A program made the position numbers and the translations under genes. The notes beneath the pieces are model-generated. The model made no database searches. It was not told the DNA's origin and saw nothing but the letters and a program-made list of their open reading frames with translations. From the NCBI GenBank assembly GCA_964370635.1, contig CAYJJU010000003.1, positions 62,001 through 126,000 on the forward strand: a DNA stretch of 64,000 bases, written 5' to 3'. Position 1 is the stretch's first letter; each line of letters opens with the position of its first letter. Shown piece after piece: positions 1 to 9,354 of this stretch. Origin of the DNA: SIG603 sp964370635 (GTDB lineage Bacteria; Bacillota; Clostridia; Oscillospirales; Acutalibacteraceae).

Positions 1-1221
1 CTTTTCTGTAAGGCTACAAAGAAGGTCGGACTGAGAGCCACCGCCAAAAATGTAAAGCGCACTAAATTTTTTATCTGTAATTTTAGAAAGTTTTTTCAGT
101 GTTTTTGAATATTTTTCGGCAAGGCTTTTGTATATGCACAGGCAGTATTCACCCACTGTTTGCGGAACATAAAGCCCGTGCTTTTTGCAGTGCTCCGCTA
201 TTTTTTTAGGCATGTCGTTTGGCGACACAAAGTGTGGGTCGTCTACGTTTATGATTGAAACTTTTGAAGTGCAAGCCTTCGCCATTTCTTCAAGCTGTGC
301 ATATGTGTAGCTATTTCCGTTTAATTTCCACTGCCTGCGACACTCTTGAATTAGCCAAAGGCCTGTGATATTTGTCAGGTAGTTAATTTTTCCATTTGCG
401 CCTATTTCGCTTGAAAAACCCATTTCATAGCTCTCTTTTGACAAAATAGGACGGGGAAGCTCTGTGCCAAGCAGTGACCATGTCCCACAGGATAAAAACG
501 CTATGTCGTCCTCGTTTGTTGGCAGTGCCACAACGGCAGACTGCGTGTCATGTCCTGCGACGCTTATCACTTTTGCGCCTTTATATTCTCCAATAATCGT
601 GGCACTAGAAACTATTTTTGGAAACAAGTCTTTTTTTATCTTAAAGACATCAAGCACTTTCTCGCAAAGAGCCTTTGTCCTAGGGTCGCATAGCTGTGAT
701 GTGGAAAATATTGTTTGCTCGCACACCATGTTTTTGCATAGTATATATGAAAACAAGTCGGGCATAAACAGCAGTTTATCCGCCTTTTCCAAGTTTTCAT
801 CGCAAAGAAGCTGGGTGAGCGTGTTTATCTCCATTATTTGCGTTCCCGTTTTTGCATAAAGCTCTTCAAATGGCATCAGTTTTTCTAGCTTTTCAAGCAC
901 GCCATTTGTCCTGCTGTCACGATAAGATACAGGAAGCGATATTAGCTCTCCATCTTTATCAAGCAAGCCATAGTCAAGCCCCCATGTGTCAAAGGCTATG
1001 CTGTCTATTTCTTTTGCCTTGTCTATTGCGGTGTATACTTCTTTCATGAGAGAGTGAAAATCCCAACAGAGCTTGCCCTCAAATGTGACTAAATTATTTT
1101 CAAAGCGGTGTATGACCTCGTATTCGAGTGTAGTTCCGTCGTATTTGCCTAAAACCGCACGTCCGCTAGATGCGCCAAAGTCAAAGGCTAGTACTCTGGT
1201 GTTTTGCACCTTGTTAAGCAT
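1..1221 (-). CDS. FGGY-family sugar kinase, rhamnulokinase/L-fuculokinase type (3' end cut by window)
   Basis: Phosphorylates a ketose such as L-fuculose or L-rhamnulose at C1 in the cytoplasm. The frame is open for 407 codons from an ATG at 1221 to the window edge, so the C-terminus is missing. The N-terminal ATPase signature FDFGASSGRAVLG is present, followed by DTWGLDYGLL and SYRDSRT, then a second-lobe motif FGGGSQSDLL close to the edge. These motifs are those of the RhaB branch of the FGGY family. The gene lies 20 bp after the isomerase in a fucose operon, so L-fuculose is the more likely substrate; that is inference. The N-terminal 407 residues show no frameshift. Confidence 0.88.
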   Translation of the reverse strand, partial: MLNKVQNTRVLAFDFGASSGRAVLGKYDGTTLEYEVIHRFENNLVTFEGKLCWDFHSLMKEVYTAIDKAKEIDSIAFDTWGLDYGLLDKDGELISLPVSYRDSRTNGVLEKLEKLMPFEELYAKTGTQIMEINTLTQLLCDENLEKADKLLFMPDLFSYILCKNMVCEQTIFSTSQLCDPRTKALCEKVLDVFKIKKDLFPKIVSSATIIGEYKGAKVISVAGHDTQSAVVALPTNEDDIAFLSCGTWSLLGTELPRPILSKESYEMGFSSEIGANGKINYLTNITGLWLIQECRRQWKLNGNSYTYAQLEEMAKACTSKVSIINVDDPHFVSPNDMPKKIAEHCKKHGLYVPQTVGEYCLCIYKSLAEKYSKTLKKLSKITDKKFSALYIFGGGSQSDLLCSLTEK

Positions 1222-1241
1222 AATATTATACTCCGTTTCTT

Positions 1242-3035
1242 TTATCGGTAAAGTGCACCGTAGTTTTCGCAGGCCCTATAGTCTTGCCCTTCCTTATCCA
1301 TGCCAAAAGCGCTCCAGCAAGCCGGTCTGAAAATGTCTTTTTCCGCCACATTGTGCATGCTGATAGGTATTCTTAGCATGGAGCACATGGAAATAATGTC
1401 GGCACCAATGTGACCATGGCTTATTGCGCCGTGGTTTGCGCCCCAGTTATTCATGACATCATAGGTGCTTTTAAATGCGCCCTCTCCCGTTGTGCGTGGA
1501 ACAAACCAAGTGCAAGGCCAAGTGTAGTTTGTTATATTCCATATTTTGTCGGACACGTCTTCGGGCAGTTTAATCGTCCAACCCTCGGCTATTTGAACGA
1601 CTGGGCCTATGCCTTTTACTAAATTTAACCTTATCATAGTGACAGGCATTTGCGCATCTGTTAAAAATCTTGAAGAGTAACCGCCTCCACGGAAATATCC
1701 AAACTCTGCCGCACACCACTGCGTGGCATCTGTAATGGCTTTCATGTCTTTTTCTGTGACATCATACCATGGCTTAATGCAGTTGTTGCCGTCAAAATCA
1801 AGGGCTGCGCCACTGCCGTCAAGGCATGCCGCACCGCTGTTTATCAAGTGAATAAAACCGCCATTTTCCTTTGCAACTCCGCTAAGCTCATGCCCTGTTT
1901 GAGCCTTTACAGCCTCGGGACTCCAATAGGTGCGCACGTCTGCAAAAATTTGAGCCTTGTTTGTAAGGAGCTTCATAAATAGCATGCTTATGCCGTTTAG
2001 TACGTCGTTTTCCGTTGCTAAAATATAGGGCTCACGCACTCCGTTCCAGTCAAAAGAGGTGTTAAGCATGGCCTCGGGGAAGTCGGCATTTGGGTAAAAA
2101 TCTGTCCACTGGCGCTGTCCTTGAAAACCTGCCGCTATGGCGTTGTGCCCTAGTTTTTCCTCTTCACAGCCCATAGGCAAATTTTTGTTTCCATTCATCA
2201 AATCCTTGATTATGCATGCCATTTTTACGACAAATTCCCAGTCCCTCTCCCTTTCGCTTTCGCTTTTTTGTAGCTCTTTCGGATTTACATTAATGCCCTC
2301 TTTGCAGTTTTCTTTGACCCATTTAAGCGCTTTTTCGTATTCCTCTTGGTCATAAATTTTCTCGGACATGCGCCTTATAACTTCGGTTTCGTCCACAGAT
2401 TCCATGCGCATTCCAAGATAATCCTCTAAAAATGCACTGTCTATTATTGAACCTGCAATGCCCATGCACACAGAGCCAATTTGCAAATAAGATTTTCCGC
2501 GCATTGTCGCCACGGCAACGGCCGAGCGGCCAAAGCGGAGCAGTTTTTCACGCACGTCATCCGGAATGTCGGTGTCGTCGGCTTGTTTTACGTCTTGTCC
2601 GTAAATTCCAAATGCGGGAAGGCCTTTTTGCGCATGGGCGGAAAGTACAGCGGCTAAGTAAACGGCACCGGGTCTTGCAGTTCCGTTAAAACCCCACACG
2701 GCTTTTATAGTGGTTTTTTCCATGTCCATGGTTTCGCTTCCATAGCACCAGCAAGGTGTCACCGTAAGCGTGATGTCCACGCCCTCACGGCGAAATTTTT
2801 CGGCACAGGCGGCAGATTCTGCCACACGGCTTATGGTAGTGTCTGCAATAACCACCCTCACCGGCTCACCGTTTGAATATTTTAAGTTATCGGTAAAAAG
2901 CTTTGCGGCGGATTTTGCCATGTTCATGGTTTGCTCTTCTAGGCTACCACGCACATCTTGCACGCCACGCCTTCCGTCTATTGTAGGGCGTATTCCTATG
3001 GTTGGGTATCCGCCAATTAATCTGTTTTCAGTCAT
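1242..3035 (-). CDS. fucI: L-fucose isomerase
   Basis: Interconverts L-fucose and L-fuculose (and D-arabinose/D-ribulose) using Mn2+; cytoplasmic. The 597-residue protein is full length and aligns by eye with E. coli FucI throughout. Shared blocks include IGIRPTIDGRR near the N-terminus, LEEQTMNMAKSAA, VTPCWCYGSET and MGIAGSI. The metal ligands are recognisable: Glu in ATEND, Asp in FADVRTYW exactly 24 residues later as in E. coli (E337, D361), and His in GHIGAD. The start at 3035 is preferred over an in-frame ATG at 3053 because GGAG lies 7 nt before it. It is the middle gene of aldolase-isomerase-kinase. Confidence 0.97.
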   Translation of the reverse strand: MTENRLIGGYPTIGIRPTIDGRRGVQDVRGSLEEQTMNMAKSAAKLFTDNLKYSNGEPVRVVIADTTISRVAESAACAEKFRREGVDITLTVTPCWCYGSETMDMEKTTIKAVWGFNGTARPGAVYLAAVLSAHAQKGLPAFGIYGQDVKQADDTDIPDDVREKLLRFGRSAVAVATMRGKSYLQIGSVCMGIAGSIIDSAFLEDYLGMRMESVDETEVIRRMSEKIYDQEEYEKALKWVKENCKEGINVNPKELQKSESERERDWEFVVKMACIIKDLMNGNKNLPMGCEEEKLGHNAIAAGFQGQRQWTDFYPNADFPEAMLNTSFDWNGVREPYILATENDVLNGISMLFMKLLTNKAQIFADVRTYWSPEAVKAQTGHELSGVAKENGGFIHLINSGAACLDGSGAALDFDGNNCIKPWYDVTEKDMKAITDATQWCAAEFGYFRGGGYSSRFLTDAQMPVTMIRLNLVKGIGPVVQIAEGWTIKLPEDVSDKIWNITNYTWPCTWFVPRTTGEGAFKSTYDVMNNWGANHGAISHGHIGADIISMCSMLRIPISMHNVAEKDIFRPACWSAFGMDKEGQDYRACENYGALYR

Positions 3036-3060
3036 AATAATACTCCATTCCATTCCTTAA

Positions 3061-3777
3061 TTATTTATCATCGGGTGTTCTTTTGTCTGTTTTTGGATAT
3101 TTTTTGTATCCCGGGTGTCTGCCTGTGACCCCATAGTATTGGCGCAAATCTATCAGCTTGTCGATATTTTCCCGACTTATGTCGTAGCTTCCGCCAAGGA
3201 TAATTGCGTTTATGGTGATTTTTGCCCATAGCTCTAGGCTTTCCATGCGGTAAAACGCAGTAATGACATCACTGCCAACGGCAAGCGCTCCGTGGTTTTC
3301 AAGTAGCATCACGTCGTGCTCGTCTAAATACGGCTCTATGGATTTTGGCACCTCTTCGGTACTTGGAGTTCCGTAAGGAGTAAGTGGAACAGAGCCTATA
3401 GCCGCAACATCTTCTATCATGTTGTACATGTCCATAGAGCGATGTGCCACGGCAAAGCCTGTAGCACCGGGCGGGTGGGCATGTATGACAGCCCCTACAT
3501 CATCACGTTTTTCATAGCATTTTAAGTGCATTTTTATTTCGCTAGACGGCCTTAAACCCTCGCCTGCCTCTATAACTTCGCCCTCTTTATTTAAATGTAT
3601 CAGCTTGTCAGGGGTGATAAAAGCCTTGCTCATTCCGGTGGGGGTTGCAAGAAATGTTCCGTCCGAAAGCTTTGCGCTTACATTGCCGTCGTTTGCCGCA
3701 ACCCAGCCCAGTTGCCACATTTTGTAGCATATGTCGCATATCTGAAGTTTCAATTCTTCCGTTTTTTGTTTGTCCAT
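3061..3777 (-). CDS. fucA: L-fuculose-1-phosphate aldolase (class II aldolase/adducin family)
   Basis: Cleaves L-fuculose-1-phosphate to dihydroxyacetone phosphate and L-lactaldehyde. The 238-residue protein is the usual family size. Zinc ligands and catalytic acid are visible at Glu80, His99, His101 and His162; the spacing matches E73/H92/H94/H155 of E. coli FucA exactly. The motifs are IHAHPPGA and LENHGALAVG. Start 3777 is chosen over the upstream in-frame ATG at 3795, because that ATG precedes the GGGAGG ribosome binding site which serves 3777. It is the first gene of the fucose operon, 25 bp before fucI, and divergent from an AraC regulator. A related ribulose-phosphate aldolase cannot be excluded from sequence alone. 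Confidence 0.93.
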   Translation of the reverse strand: MDKQKTEELKLQICDICYKMWQLGWVAANDGNVSAKLSDGTFLATPTGMSKAFITPDKLIHLNKEGEVIEAGEGLRPSSEIKMHLKCYEKRDDVGAVIHAHPPGATGFAVAHRSMDMYNMIEDVAAIGSVPLTPYGTPSTEEVPKSIEPYLDEHDVMLLENHGALAVGSDVITAFYRMESLELWAKITINAIILGGSYDISRENIDKLIDLRQYYGVTGRHPGYKKYPKTDKRTPDDK

Positions 3778-3824
3778 TACCGATAATCCTCCCATGTTTT
3801 TATATTAATACTATAATTATACTA

Positions 3825-3854
3825 TTGATTTATTTAAGATACTTGTAATATAAT
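3825..3854 (+). promoter_or_regulatory. Predicted promoter of the AraC regulator
   Basis: TTGATT and TATAAT are separated by 18 bp, 32 bp before the AraC start codon. On the opposite strand a TATAAT (3816-3821) could be the -10 of the fucose operon, but without a convincing -35, as expected for an activator-dependent promoter. Confidence 0.55.
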
Positions 3855-3886
3855 AAAGAAAAGTATAAGGATATTGAGGTTTTACT

Positions 3887-4732
3887 ATGAGGTTTTTAGC
3901 GGCGCATGAAAATGCAAATAGGGGCAGTTTTAATTTCCCTTATGAATTATATAACATAGAGGAAAATCATCCACGCTATGAAATGCCGTTTCACTGGCAC
4001 GTAGACTGCGAGATTATACGTGTGTTAAGCGGAGAATTTACTTTGACTTTAAACGACAGCAAACTGCATCTAAAACAGGGCAACTGCGTGTTTGTACCAA
4101 GCGGTGTAATCCACGGTGGAGTGCCGAAAGAGTGCAGATATCAGTGCATAGTGTTTTCTTTTGAAAAGTCAGTGCAAATAAACATTGCAAGATTTTTGGA
4201 GTACGAAAATGAACTGGGGCAAGGCGATTATTTGCCTCCAATATACGAAAAAAGCGAGTTAATTGACAAGTTATTTATAGCAATGGAGCAACAATATTCA
4301 GGCTATGAATTTGTAGTGCAGGGCGCAATACTACAGCTAATTGGCGGATTAATAAAGGATAAGAAAAAAGGCCATACACAAATAATAACAGGCGGCGACA
4401 ACAAAAGAATAAATAAGGTTAAAGACGTGCTGCGACTAATAAGAAAAGACTACGCAAAGCCCTTAAGCCTTGAAATGCTTGCAGATAAGGCACAGCTAAA
4501 TTACCAATATCTTTGCAAATCCTTTAGGCGAATTACAGGAAAAACACCGATAGAATACCTAAATTATTACAGAATAGAGTGCGCGGCAGAGCTTTTAAAG
4601 GCAGACAAGCTCAGCGTCACCGATGTAGCATTTAGCTGTGGTTTTAACGACATCAGCTACTTCATTAAACTATTCAAGCGCCACAAAGGAATGTCGCCCG
4701 GTGCGTTTAAGAAGCATGGCAAAATAGCATAG
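3887..4732 (+). CDS. AraC-family transcriptional regulator with cupin sensor, probable fucose operon regulator
   Basis: A 281-residue one-component regulator. The N-terminal half is a cupin fold (EMPFHWHVDCEII, then HLKQGNCVFVPSGVIHGG), the usual small-sugar binding module. The C-terminal ~100 residues carry two helix-turn-helix motifs (LSLEMLADKAQLNYQYLCKSF and VTDVAFSCGFNDISYFIKLF), ending in the typical GMSPGAFKK segment. It is divergent from the fucA-fucI-kinase operon with a 109-bp gap to fucA, so it most likely senses fucose or a derivative and controls that operon. The effector is inferred from position only. Confidence 0.88.
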   Translation: MRFLAAHENANRGSFNFPYELYNIEENHPRYEMPFHWHVDCEIIRVLSGEFTLTLNDSKLHLKQGNCVFVPSGVIHGGVPKECRYQCIVFSFEKSVQINIARFLEYENELGQGDYLPPIYEKSELIDKLFIAMEQQYSGYEFVVQGAILQLIGGLIKDKKKGHTQIITGGDNKRINKVKDVLRLIRKDYAKPLSLEMLADKAQLNYQYLCKSFRRITGKTPIEYLNYYRIECAAELLKADKLSVTDVAFSCGFNDISYFIKLFKRHKGMSPGAFKKHGKIA

Positions 4733-4795
4733 CGGATGCTAAAGACTTTACGCATGTAAGTCTTCAAACATAGAGCATGAACTGGGACTTAAAAT

Positions 4796-4832
4796 GAGGA
4801 AACTTTTGTTTATGGAAAAAGTTTCCTCTTTT
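4796..4832 (+). terminator. Intrinsic terminator after the AraC gene
   Basis: A perfect 12-bp stem (4796-4807 with 4817-4828) with a 9-nt loop is followed by TTTT. It separates the AraC gene from the next two-component operon. Confidence 0.8.
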
Positions 4833-4850
4833 ATGTCGTGTCAACAATTA

Positions 4851-4879
4851 TTGATTTTTATCAAATTATATGCTTTAAT
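4851..4879 (+). promoter_or_regulatory. Predicted promoter of the first YesN/YesM operon
   Basis: TTGATT, a 17-bp spacer and TTTAAT preceded by an extended TGC, 52 bp before the response regulator start. Confidence 0.45.
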
Positions 4880-4930
4880 AGAAAACATAATGTTTAAATA
4901 GGAAAAAAATTATTTGACGGGGGAGAGATT

Positions 4931-5668
4931 ATGTATAAAATTGTCTTAATCGACGACGAGCCATGGAGCTCAGCCGTTTTGGTGAAAAGTATTAACTGGG
5001 AAGAGCTTGGCTTTTATGTAAGCGGAATATATCAAAATTCCACAAAGGCGTATGAGGAAATACTAAAAAATGCACCCGATGTAATTATAACAGACATTGC
5101 AATGCCGGTGCTAAACGGGCTTGACTTGATTTCAAAGATAAAAAAATCCTTGCCAAATATCAGGTTTATTATCCTGTCTGCGTATAAGGATTTTGAATAT
5201 GCTAAAACTGCAATGAAATTAGGAGTTGCAGATTACTGCGTTAAGCCTGTCGATACTACAGAAATAATAGAGCTATTAATTGAAATAAAAATTGAGCTTG
5301 ATGAAAAATTTGGAAATAAAATGTACTCGGACATACCACAAGATAAATTTGAAGAAATTGCCTTTTATATAGAAGAAAATATGCATGACAAATTAAGCTT
5401 GCTATCAATAGCAGAAAGATTTTTTGTAAGCAGAACATATATTTGTGTCTTGTTTAGAAAAAATAAAAACCTTACCTTTTCGCAGTATTTAACTAATATC
5501 AGAATTGAACGCAGTAAGATGCTTCTCAAAAATACTAACATGAAGCTTTTGGAAATTGCAGAAAAAGTTGGCTTTCAAGATGAATATTACTTTAGTAAAG
5601 TGTTCAAAAAATACACAGGAAAATCACCGAGCACTTACAGAAAAGATAAAGAGGTAGAAAATGTGTAA
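4931..5668 (+). CDS. Response regulator, REC plus AraC-type DNA-binding domain (YesN-like, short form)
   Basis: A 245-residue regulator. The receiver domain spans residues 1-120, with acidic pocket D8/D9, phospho-acceptor Asp55 (VIITDIAMP) and Lys in the CVKPVD motif. It is joined directly to an AraC-type double helix-turn-helix at about 145-240 (LSLLSIAERFFVSRTYIC, then LLEIAEKVGFQDEYYFSKVF). The middle domain seen in the two other YesN-type proteins of this window is absent. A strong ribosome binding site (GGGGGAGAG) precedes the ATG. Its gene overlaps the sensor kinase by 8 bp. The pair precedes a peptide-type ABC transporter and two sulfatases, which it probably controls. Confidence 0.9.
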   Translation: MYKIVLIDDEPWSSAVLVKSINWEELGFYVSGIYQNSTKAYEEILKNAPDVIITDIAMPVLNGLDLISKIKKSLPNIRFIILSAYKDFEYAKTAMKLGVADYCVKPVDTTEIIELLIEIKIELDEKFGNKMYSDIPQDKFEEIAFYIEENMHDKLSLLSIAERFFVSRTYICVLFRKNKNLTFSQYLTNIRIERSKMLLKNTNMKLLEIAEKVGFQDEYYFSKVFKKYTGKSPSTYRKDKEVENV

Positions 5669-7400
5669 GTTTTTAGATGCAGTCAGAGAGAAAAGAAAAG
5701 GCATAGAGGCGTCATTTTCGAGATTATTTATAAGCTCTATGATAATAATAAGCGTAATATTTATTGCGGCAATAATCGGATTTTTTACAGTTCAGGAAAG
5801 CACGACTAAAGAAAATTTGCAGGATAAGGCACAGATAGCCGCAGACAATTTAGATAGATATTTTAATCAAATTGAAAGGGCAGGCTATGGAATAAGCTCT
5901 AACTGGTCAGTCATAAATTTATATTCGGCAAGTAAGCAACTTACCGATATTAACGCAACCACAAACGCCTACCAAATGGTATCGCTACTTGTAAGCCTAG
6001 AATATAACATTACAGATGTGTTGATAGTAACACCAGAAGGTAGTTCAAGAAGTTTTTTTGCCGGAACAGAGTATAGCTCTTTTGTGAATTTAGACATATC
6101 AAGCGTAGTGGCAAATGAATTTGATTTTTCAAGAAGCTTTTATTTTTTTCCGCCAGACCACGAGTTTTCAGACATATATTTTCTTTACTGCGTTCCTGTT
6201 GTAAGCTTTACTGTTAATCCAAATGATGCAAAAAAAGAAGCTACAGCGTTAATTCTTTTAAATAAGGCAACAATTAAAAATATGATTTATTCTGGAAATG
6301 CAGCACTTTACAATGAAAGCTTTGCGCTGTCATATAACGGAGAAGTTGTTTTCTCAAGCGAAGAAGGAATTGAAGAGGATATAGCACAAAACTATATTGC
6401 CAGTGTCGAAATGGAAAAGTATGGAGTAACTGTTTTGGCAGATAAGAAGATTGACTATTTTGGAGGAGCGTACAATTTCATTTTACCTATTATAATCGCC
6501 TTGTTTTTAAGCATGGGAATGATGATTTTTGTATATTTCTGGCTCTTAAAAGTTAAAATAACAATACCTATCAAAAATACAAGAACTCAGTTGGTATCCT
6601 ATAATGCGAAAAATTTAAGCGAGCAAATAATTAATACCGGTGTTTTTGAAATAGATGATATAATTAGAGACATAAACCACATGATACTTCAAATAAAAAA
6701 AGCGACAAAAGATAGAATTATTACGCACAATAAGCTTTTAGAGGTCCAGTTAAGAGAAACAGAGGCAGAGCTTTATGCGCTTCAAAGTCAAATAAACCCA
6801 CATTTCCTTTATAATACCTTGCAGTGTATAAGCGGACTTGCGGTAATGGGTTATGGTGCATCTGTAAATCAGGTAGTACTTGCAATGACAGATGTAATAA
6901 AATATTCAATGGAGCCCGTAAAGCTTGTTTACTGCTCTGATGAAATAGATATTATTATAAATTATATTTCTATATACAAAATAAGACAAAACGGAAATAT
7001 AGAAACATATATAAATATTGACGATGAAATTTACGAAAATAAAATGCTTAAAATGATAGTTCAACCTACTGTGGAAAATATTATGGAGCATGCACATGTT
7101 GGAAATGGCGATAAGTTAATTATTTCTTTAAGCGCAAAAACTTTAGACGATAAAATGATATTTATTGTAAAAGATAATGGAATGGGAATAGAAGCAGAAA
7201 GACTTAAAGCGCTTAAAGAAAATTTAGAAACGGATTTTGATGATTTTATAAAAGGAAAGTCGAGCTTCGGTTTTGGCCTTTACAATATAAATAGAAGGAT
7301 TAAACTGTTTTATGGTGAAGAATATGGCATAAGTATCGACAGCGATGAAGGCGGCACAGAAATAAAAATTACAATACCGAACATTGCGGACAGAGGTTAA
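5661..7400 (+). CDS. Sensor histidine kinase, YesM-like
   Basis: A 579-residue membrane sensor. TM1 lies at about residues 22-45, an extracellular sensing region follows to about 270, and TM2 at about 272-297. Then come a HAMP-like linker, a His_kinase (LytS/YesM class) domain with His381 in INPHFLYNTLQ, and a HATPase domain (VKDNGMGIEAE, FGFGLYNINRRI). Its start overlaps the response regulator stop, showing translational coupling. Together they form the signalling unit of the transporter/sulfatase cluster downstream. The ligand is unknown. Confidence 0.9.
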   Translation: MCKFLDAVREKRKGIEASFSRLFISSMIIISVIFIAAIIGFFTVQESTTKENLQDKAQIAADNLDRYFNQIERAGYGISSNWSVINLYSASKQLTDINATTNAYQMVSLLVSLEYNITDVLIVTPEGSSRSFFAGTEYSSFVNLDISSVVANEFDFSRSFYFFPPDHEFSDIYFLYCVPVVSFTVNPNDAKKEATALILLNKATIKNMIYSGNAALYNESFALSYNGEVVFSSEEGIEEDIAQNYIASVEMEKYGVTVLADKKIDYFGGAYNFILPIIIALFLSMGMMIFVYFWLLKVKITIPIKNTRTQLVSYNAKNLSEQIINTGVFEIDDIIRDINHMILQIKKATKDRIITHNKLLEVQLRETEAELYALQSQINPHFLYNTLQCISGLAVMGYGASVNQVVLAMTDVIKYSMEPVKLVYCSDEIDIIINYISIYKIRQNGNIETYINIDDEIYENKMLKMIVQPTVENIMEHAHVGNGDKLIISLSAKTLDDKMIFIVKDNGMGIEAERLKALKENLETDFDDFIKGKSSFGFGLYNINRRIKLFYGEEYGISIDSDEGGTEIKITIPNIADRG

Positions 7401-7590
7401 ATCTTGTTAGAAATGCACAAAATATAGCAATGATATTTTATCTAAAAGTTTATTATGCTAATATATTACATGTTTTTCACAATATTTTTCATTATTATTT
7501 AATAAATCTTGGTATATACTTGTGTACAAGGAAGTATTAAAGTTTTGGCCGAACAAATACAAAATGAAAAAAGAGGAGGAATATCTCATT

Positions 7591-9285
7591 ATGAAAAATA
7601 TTAAGAAAATGTTTGCAATACTTTTAGTTTTGGCACTTGCCTTTTCGGTAGTATCATGTGGGGCGCCGAGTGAAGGCGAGACAGAAGGCACATCAACAGG
7701 TGGCGACGGCGAGTCCGTATCAGAATCTACAGGTGATGGCGAAAAAGAAGACGTGTCTACCGCAAGCGGTGGAATTATAAGAATGGGCGTATCTGCCCTT
7801 GAACCACAAATGGCAAACCTAAGTCCATTTGCAACAGGAAACTTAGTAACACTGCTTGACATACTTTATGAAACAGTATTTTACTTTAACCCCAAAAGCG
7901 GTGAAATCATGCCGGCTCTTGCCAATGATTTTACTTGGGATGAGGGTAAAGAAAATCTTACAATTACTGTCAATGAAGAAGCAAAATGGCATGACGGAAC
8001 AGCTGTTACCGCAGATGACATAGTTTACACTATGCAAATCATGAAAGACAATCCTGAGTTTGACAGAAACGCAATGTGGGACAAGCTTTCATCGGTTACA
8101 GCAGATGGTAACACAGTTACATTTGCAACAAACTCACCATATATTTCACTACCTGAATATTTAACAACAGTTAAAATAGTTCCAAAACATATTTGGGAAA
8201 ATGAAGATGCAGCAACATTTACAAATAACACACCTGTAGGAAGCGGACCGTTTGTGTTTGATGAATACACAACAGGAACATCTATAGAACTTCTAGCGTT
8301 TGATGAGTATTTCAGAGGCAGACCAAATGTAGATGAAATGATATTAATTATGTATAACGGCACACCTAACTCAACGCTTGCCCTACTAAGTGGCGACCTT
8401 GACATGACAGACGGCGGCGTTGCAATGAGCAGCTTGCCTGAATTCCAAACAAAAGAAGGCGCAATGCTTGATGTATTTGCAGGCCCTGGAAACTTCTCTG
8501 TAGTAATAAATCACGAAAATGAACTACTAGCCGATGTAGCTGTTAGACAAGCAATGGCAATGGCTATAAATCAACCTGAGCTTGTAACAAAAGGCGAATA
8601 TGACGGCGTTTTACCTACAAGTATAGCTTGGATTCCTGCAATGTTTGGTGAGCAGCTAAACGAAGAAGCAGCTAACTCGCTTACATTTGACCTAGAGGGA
8701 GCAGCGAAAGTTTTAGAAGATGCGGGTTATGTAAAAGGCAGTGATGGCGTTTATGCTAAAGACGGCAAAAGACTTTCATTTACCTACCACAACGCATCAG
8801 GTGCACCTGCACAACAAATGGAAGCCGGCATGATTCAACAGTGGCTATTAAACCTAGGCATTGAAATCATTCCAAAACTAGCAACATGGCCTGAGCTTAC
8901 GGCTCTTGCACAAACAGGCGATTACGACCTTCTTCAAATGGGCATAAGCTTCCCACCGGATGCATTTGCAGCGCTTAACAGCTGTTTTAACTCAGCACTT
9001 ACTGCGCCAACGGGCGAAACCGTACAAGGTCTTAACTACTTTAGATACAGAAGCGATGAGATGGATAATCTGTTAGCGCTTGCATCACAAGAACGTGACG
9101 AAGAAATGCTTACACAGTATTATCACGACATGCAAGACATACTTGCAAGCGATTATGTATTCTTACCAATGTATAACTCAAGCGGACATATTCCATATTA
9201 TGATGGAGTGGCGCTTACAAATTGGCCAACAGACGTTCCTACAGACAGCAATATTGCTTTAGCAAGTGTTAAATCAGTAGGTTAA
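7591..9285 (+). CDS. ABC transporter solute-binding lipoprotein, peptide/nickel type (SBP family 5)
   Basis: Extracytoplasmic binding protein of a peptide-type ABC transporter. The 564-residue precursor has a type II signal peptide with lipidated Cys23 (SVVSC), an acidic Ser/Thr/Gly-rich linker, then the family 5 fold (ENLTITVNEEAKWHDGTAVTADDIVYTM near the N-terminus, PVGSGPFVFDEY). The start at 7591 is set by AGAGGAGGA 11 nt upstream; an earlier in-frame ATG at 7522 would bury the signal peptide. The gene is followed by a terminator hairpin and then its permeases. Proteins of this family can bind peptides or oligosaccharides; the neighbouring sulfatases favour a sulfated glycan or glycopeptide, which is inference. 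Confidence 0.9.
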   Translation: MKNIKKMFAILLVLALAFSVVSCGAPSEGETEGTSTGGDGESVSESTGDGEKEDVSTASGGIIRMGVSALEPQMANLSPFATGNLVTLLDILYETVFYFNPKSGEIMPALANDFTWDEGKENLTITVNEEAKWHDGTAVTADDIVYTMQIMKDNPEFDRNAMWDKLSSVTADGNTVTFATNSPYISLPEYLTTVKIVPKHIWENEDAATFTNNTPVGSGPFVFDEYTTGTSIELLAFDEYFRGRPNVDEMILIMYNGTPNSTLALLSGDLDMTDGGVAMSSLPEFQTKEGAMLDVFAGPGNFSVVINHENELLADVAVRQAMAMAINQPELVTKGEYDGVLPTSIAWIPAMFGEQLNEEAANSLTFDLEGAAKVLEDAGYVKGSDGVYAKDGKRLSFTYHNASGAPAQQMEAGMIQQWLLNLGIEIIPKLATWPELTALAQTGDYDLLQMGISFPPDAFAALNSCFNSALTAPTGETVQGLNYFRYRSDEMDNLLALASQERDEEMLTQYYHDMQDILASDYVFLPMYNSSGHIPYYDGVALTNWPTDVPTDSNIALASVKSVG

Positions 9286-9296
9286 AAGTGAAATAG

Positions 9297-9331
9297 CAAG
9301 CCTTTAGGCTTTATGCCTAAGGGCTTGTTTT
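9297..9331 (+). terminator. Intrinsic terminator between binding protein and permeases
   Basis: A 13-bp stem (9297-9309 with 9315-9327, one G-U pair) and a 5-nt loop are followed by TTTT. It lies inside the transporter operon, so it probably allows partial read-through and keeps the binding protein more abundant than the membrane parts. Confidence 0.75.
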
Positions 9332-9354
9332 ATAAAAATTAAGAAGGTGATGTT

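Noticed and set aside
464..1330. Plus-strand frames opposite the FGGY kinase and fucI
   Set aside because: Antisense shadows; the minus-strand frames carry clear kinase and isomerase motifs.
3035..3053. Longer fucI start at 3053
   Set aside because: The ATG at 3035 has GGAG at ideal distance and matches the start of homologues better.
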